The notes beneath the pieces are model-generated. The model was not told the origin of the DNA and searched no databases. It was given only the letters and a program-made list of their open reading frames with translations. Positions 11,418 through 13,732 of a stretch of 13,732 bases of DNA are shown in pieces (the stretch's first letter is position 1; each line of letters opens with the position of its first letter). The stretch spans positions 32,994-46,725 of the forward strand of contig DJNI01000029.1 of assembly GCA_002436765.1 (NCBI GenBank), read 5' to 3'. The DNA comes from Clostridiales bacterium UBA6468. GTDB taxonomy: Bacteria > Bacillota > Clostridia > Oscillospirales > Oscillospiraceae. A program made the position numbers and the translations under genes.

Positions 11418-11809
11418 TGTGCCTGTTCTGGAAGGCCGCGGCGGCGGTGCTGCTGGCGGTGGTGCTGGGGCTTTCTCTGGGAAAGCAGAAGGATATCGGG
11501 GTTCTTCTGACCATGGCGGTGTGCTGCATGGTCGCCATGATCGCCATTTCCTACTTAGAGCCGGTGCTGGACTTCCTGCGTGAGCTGGAAACGCTGGGAG
11601 ATTTGCAGGGGGACATGTTGGGCATTCTCTTAAAAGCGGTGGGCATCGGGCTGGTGTCGGAGATCGCCGGGCTGGTCTGCACCGACGCAGGGAACGGTTC
11701 CCTTGGAAAAACGCTGCAAATGCTTGGCTCGGCGGTGATTTTATACATGTCGCTTCCCATTTTCACTGCCATGCTGGAGCTGATACGGGAGATTTTACAA
11801 GAGTTATGA
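11417..11809 (+). CDS. spoIIIAD: Stage III sporulation protein AD
   Basis: A 130-residue membrane protein with about four hydrophobic segments. The stretch LLKAVGIGLVSEIAGLVC (71-88) followed by TDAGNGSLGKTLQ is the recognisable signature of the SpoIIIAC/AD family. It is a channel subunit in the mother-cell membrane. Its ATG shares one base with the spoIIIAC stop (TGATG). No binding site is evident upstream, so translation is likely coupled. Its stop overlaps the spoIIIAE start. Confidence 0.93.
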   Translation: MCLFWKAAAAVLLAVVLGLSLGKQKDIGVLLTMAVCCMVAMIAISYLEPVLDFLRELETLGDLQGDMLGILLKAVGIGLVSEIAGLVCTDAGNGSLGKTLQMLGSAVILYMSLPIFTAMLELIREILQEL

Positions 11810-12846
11810 GCAAATTGATTTTGGCGGTGGTATTGATATTTGCGCTGGCGATACCTGCCTCGGCAGTAGAGTTTACGGCTCCACAGGTGCCGGAGGGAGG
11901 GGCGGAGCTGATGCCGGAGGACACCGGCTCCTTCGCCGCAGGACTGACGGAGCTGCTTCGGGACGCGGTTCTGGGACTTCGGCCGGATTTGAAGGAAGCC
12001 TCCAAGGTCAGCCTTGGGGTAATCGCGGCGGTGATGATGGTGTCGGTGCTTCAATCCTTTTCCGGGAGCGTGAAGACCGTCGCAAACCTGGCGGGAGAGA
12101 CCGCTATCGCGGCGGGGCTGCTGCTGAGTGCCAACTCCCTGATTCGTCTCGGGTCGCAGACCGTGACGGAAATCAGCGAGTACGGAAAGCTGCTGCTTCC
12201 CGTCATGACGGCGGCCATGGCGGCGCAGGGCGGGGCGGCGTCCTCCACGGCGCTGTACGCCGGGACGGCGGTGTTCGACGCGGTGCTGAGCACCCTGATC
12301 TCCCGGCTGTTAAACCCAATGGTGTACCTGTTCCTGGCGCTGTCGGCGGCAAACGGCGCGATCGGGGAGAATATTCTGGGAAAATTGCGGGATTTGGTCA
12401 AAAGCATCGTCAGTTGGAGCCTGAAAACCATTTTGACGGTGTTCACGACCTACATGACCGTCACCGGCGTGGTCAGCGGCACCACCGACGCGGCGGCGCT
12501 GAAAGCGACTAAGGTTACCATTTCCTCCGTGGTTCCTGTGGTGGGCGGAATATTGTCCGACGCTTCGGAAGCGGTGCTGGTCAGCGCGGGACTGATGAAG
12601 AACGCAGCGGGGATTTATGGGATTCTTGCGGTGCTGGCGGTATTTCTAAGCCCGTTTCTGAAAATCGGCGTCCACTATCTGATACTGAAACTGACCGCCG
12701 CCGTATGCGGCATCTTCGGAGAAAAGGGACTGACGGAGCTGATCGGGGATTTCTCCACCGCCATGGGGCTGCTGCTCGCCATGACCGGCTCGGAGTGTCT
12801 GCTGCTGCTCATCAGCACGGTGTGTTTTCTGAAAGGAGTGGGATAA
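11806..12846 (+). CDS. spoIIIAE: Stage III sporulation protein AE
   Basis: A 346-residue polytopic membrane protein. It starts with a clear signal peptide, LILAVVLIFALAIPASA (4-20), likely cleaved after Ala20, as expected for SpoIIIAE. A soluble acidic stretch (21-65) precedes roughly seven or eight hydrophobic segments from 67 to the end. Characteristic regions are SEYGKLLLPVMTAAMAAQGG (124-143), KATKVTISSVVPVVGGILSD (233-252) and ISTVCFLKGVG at the C terminus. It is somewhat shorter than the Bacillus protein (about 400 residues), the difference probably lying in the N-terminal soluble part. It is the largest membrane subunit of the SpoIIIA channel. The ATG overlaps the spoIIIAD stop (ATGA), and the stop shares a base with the spoIIIAF start. 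Confidence 0.95.
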   Translation: MSKLILAVVLIFALAIPASAVEFTAPQVPEGGAELMPEDTGSFAAGLTELLRDAVLGLRPDLKEASKVSLGVIAAVMMVSVLQSFSGSVKTVANLAGETAIAAGLLLSANSLIRLGSQTVTEISEYGKLLLPVMTAAMAAQGGAASSTALYAGTAVFDAVLSTLISRLLNPMVYLFLALSAANGAIGENILGKLRDLVKSIVSWSLKTILTVFTTYMTVTGVVSGTTDAAALKATKVTISSVVPVVGGILSDASEAVLVSAGLMKNAAGIYGILAVLAVFLSPFLKIGVHYLILKLTAAVCGIFGEKGLTELIGDFSTAMGLLLAMTGSECLLLLISTVCFLKGVG

Positions 12847-13313
12847 TGGAGGCGCTTCGGCAATATGTTATTTCTGTGGTAGCCGCCGCCATGCTCTGCG
12901 GCATTGTGGTCAGGCTGTTCCCCAATGGAAGCGGCAAGCAGGTGGGAAAGCTGATCTGCGGGCTGTTTCTGGCGTACACCGTCTTGAGTCCCATTTCCCG
13001 GGTGGATTTTTCCAAATTGCCGGACTTTTCCCTACAGTGCATGGACGATGCGGAGGACGCCGCAGCCATGGGCGAAAATCTGGCGCGGGATTCCATGGCG
13101 GATATCATAAAGGAAGAAACGGAAGCATATATCTTGGACAAAGCCGCTGACCTCCATGCGAACCTGCATGTTGAGGTCACCGTCGGCGAAGACAATCTCC
13201 CGGCGGCGGTCACAATTTCCGGGGAGGCGTCCCCTTACGCCCGGCGGCAGCTACAGGCTGTGATCCAAAATGATCTTGGCATTTCAAAGGAGAATCAGAA
13301 ATGGATTGGGTAA
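12846..13313 (+). CDS. spoIIIAF: Stage III sporulation protein AF
   Basis: A 155-residue protein with two N-terminal membrane helices (about 6-24 and 33-50) and a soluble part after residue 55. Residues 84-152 (from ADIIKEETEAYILDKAADL, through HVEVTV and the SPYARRQLQAVIQNDLGI stretch) look like the helix-strand ring-building motif of SpoIIIAF and SpoIIIAG, related to secretion-system ring proteins. It would contribute to a ring in the space between mother cell and forespore. AAAGGAG lies seven bases before the ATG, which shares a base with the spoIIIAE stop (TAATG). Its last 13 bases overlap spoIIIAG. Confidence 0.92.
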   Translation: MEALRQYVISVVAAAMLCGIVVRLFPNGSGKQVGKLICGLFLAYTVLSPISRVDFSKLPDFSLQCMDDAEDAAAMGENLARDSMADIIKEETEAYILDKAADLHANLHVEVTVGEDNLPAAVTISGEASPYARRQLQAVIQNDLGISKENQKWIG

Positions 13314-13732
13314 CGCTGAGAAGCAGGGGAAAGGAGCTGGTCAAAAAATACCGTTATGTCCTTTTGGTGGTGCTGGCTGGGCTTTTTCTCATGGCGCTGC
13401 CCGACGGAAAGAACGCAAAAGCAGCCCCGGAACCCGCCGCAGAAACGGAACCCAGTCAAAACCTGCAAACCGATCTGGAAGAAATTCTCAGCCAGATACA
13501 GGGCGCGGGCAGGGTACGGGTGCTTCTGACCCAGCGGGAAGGGGAGCAGACGGTATACCAGACGGACGAGGATTCCACGTCCTCCGGCGTCCGGTCGGAC
13601 ACGGTTTTGCTCAGCGGCGCTGACCGTTCCCAGACCGGGCTTGTGCAGCAGGTCAATCCCCCTACTTATCTCGGCGCGGTCATCGTATGCCAGGGAGCGG
13701 ACAGCGCATCCGTCCGGCTTGCCATCGTATCA
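13301..13732 (+). CDS. spoIIIAG: Stage III sporulation protein AG, 5' part
   Basis: The reading frame stays open to the window end, giving the first 144 residues. A short basic cytoplasmic tail (RSRGKELVKKYR, 7-18) leads to one membrane helix (about 19-34), then a Pro/Ala/Glu-rich spacer (35-55). The ring-building domain starts at about 56, with LEEILSQIQGAGRVRVLLT (59-77) and the YLGAVIVCQGADSASVRLAI strand-helix pair (123-142); the family usually ends some tens of residues further on. SpoIIIAG forms a large ring, part of the SpoIIIA-SpoIIQ channel. AAAGGAG lies eight bases before the ATG, inside the end of spoIIIAF, so it can bind ribosomes on its own while overlapping by 13 bases. spoIIIAH is expected next, beyond the window. 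Confidence 0.93.
   Translation, partial: MDWVTLRSRGKELVKKYRYVLLVVLAGLFLMALPDGKNAKAAPEPAAETEPSQNLQTDLEEILSQIQGAGRVRVLLTQREGEQTVYQTDEDSTSSGVRSDTVLLSGADRSQTGLVQQVNPPTYLGAVIVCQGADSASVRLAIVS

Overview
The window reads as chromosomal backbone of a spore-forming Gram-positive of the class Clostridia. Evidence for this is strong AGGAGG-type ribosome binding sites, sigma-A promoters with TATAAT boxes and 17-bp spacers, a spoIIIA sporulation operon, a SpoIIIE/FtsK translocase beside a TepA-type ClpP homologue (as in Bacillus), and type III pantothenate kinase. The moderately high G+C and compact layout suggest a gut Oscillospiraceae/Ruminococcaceae-like lineage, but that placement is inference. I see no mobile element, CRISPR array, tRNA, rRNA or prophage.

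Layout. 1-157: the 3' end of the ribosome-assembly GTPase engB (+), meeting a MATE exporter (200-1540, -) at a shared hairpin. 1667-2402: a minus-strand pair, ybaK (Cys-tRNA deacylase) and a small four-cysteine TSCPD-domain protein, with its own promoter and terminator. 2496-6906 (+): tepA, a UppP/BacA-like membrane protein that has lost key catalytic residues, and a 920-residue FtsK/SpoIIIE DNA translocase. 6992-9776: a coenzyme A island, with coaBC (-) divergent from an ECF-type substrate-binding membrane protein (probably pantothenate, panT) and coaX (+). 9884-13732 (+): spoIIIAA-AB-AC-AD-AE-AF-AG, with AG cut by the window end.

How the genes work together. panT, coaX and coaBC would take up pantothenate, phosphorylate it, and carry it through cysteine ligation and decarboxylation to 4'-phosphopantetheine. 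Their divergent promoters have -35 boxes only 13 bp apart. The spoIIIA genes encode the mother-cell half of the SpoIIIA-SpoIIQ channel, and every junction overlaps by 1 to 13 bases, so the operon looks translationally coupled throughout. FtsK/SpoIIIE would pump DNA through the division or sporulation septum.

Most of the window is ordinary core genome. The best leads are the catalytically degenerate UppP-like protein translated just ahead of ftsK, with an arginine-packed cytoplasmic loop, and a 14-bp RNA hairpin directly upstream of the spoIIIA ribosome binding site whose G-U pairs favour function on the + strand.
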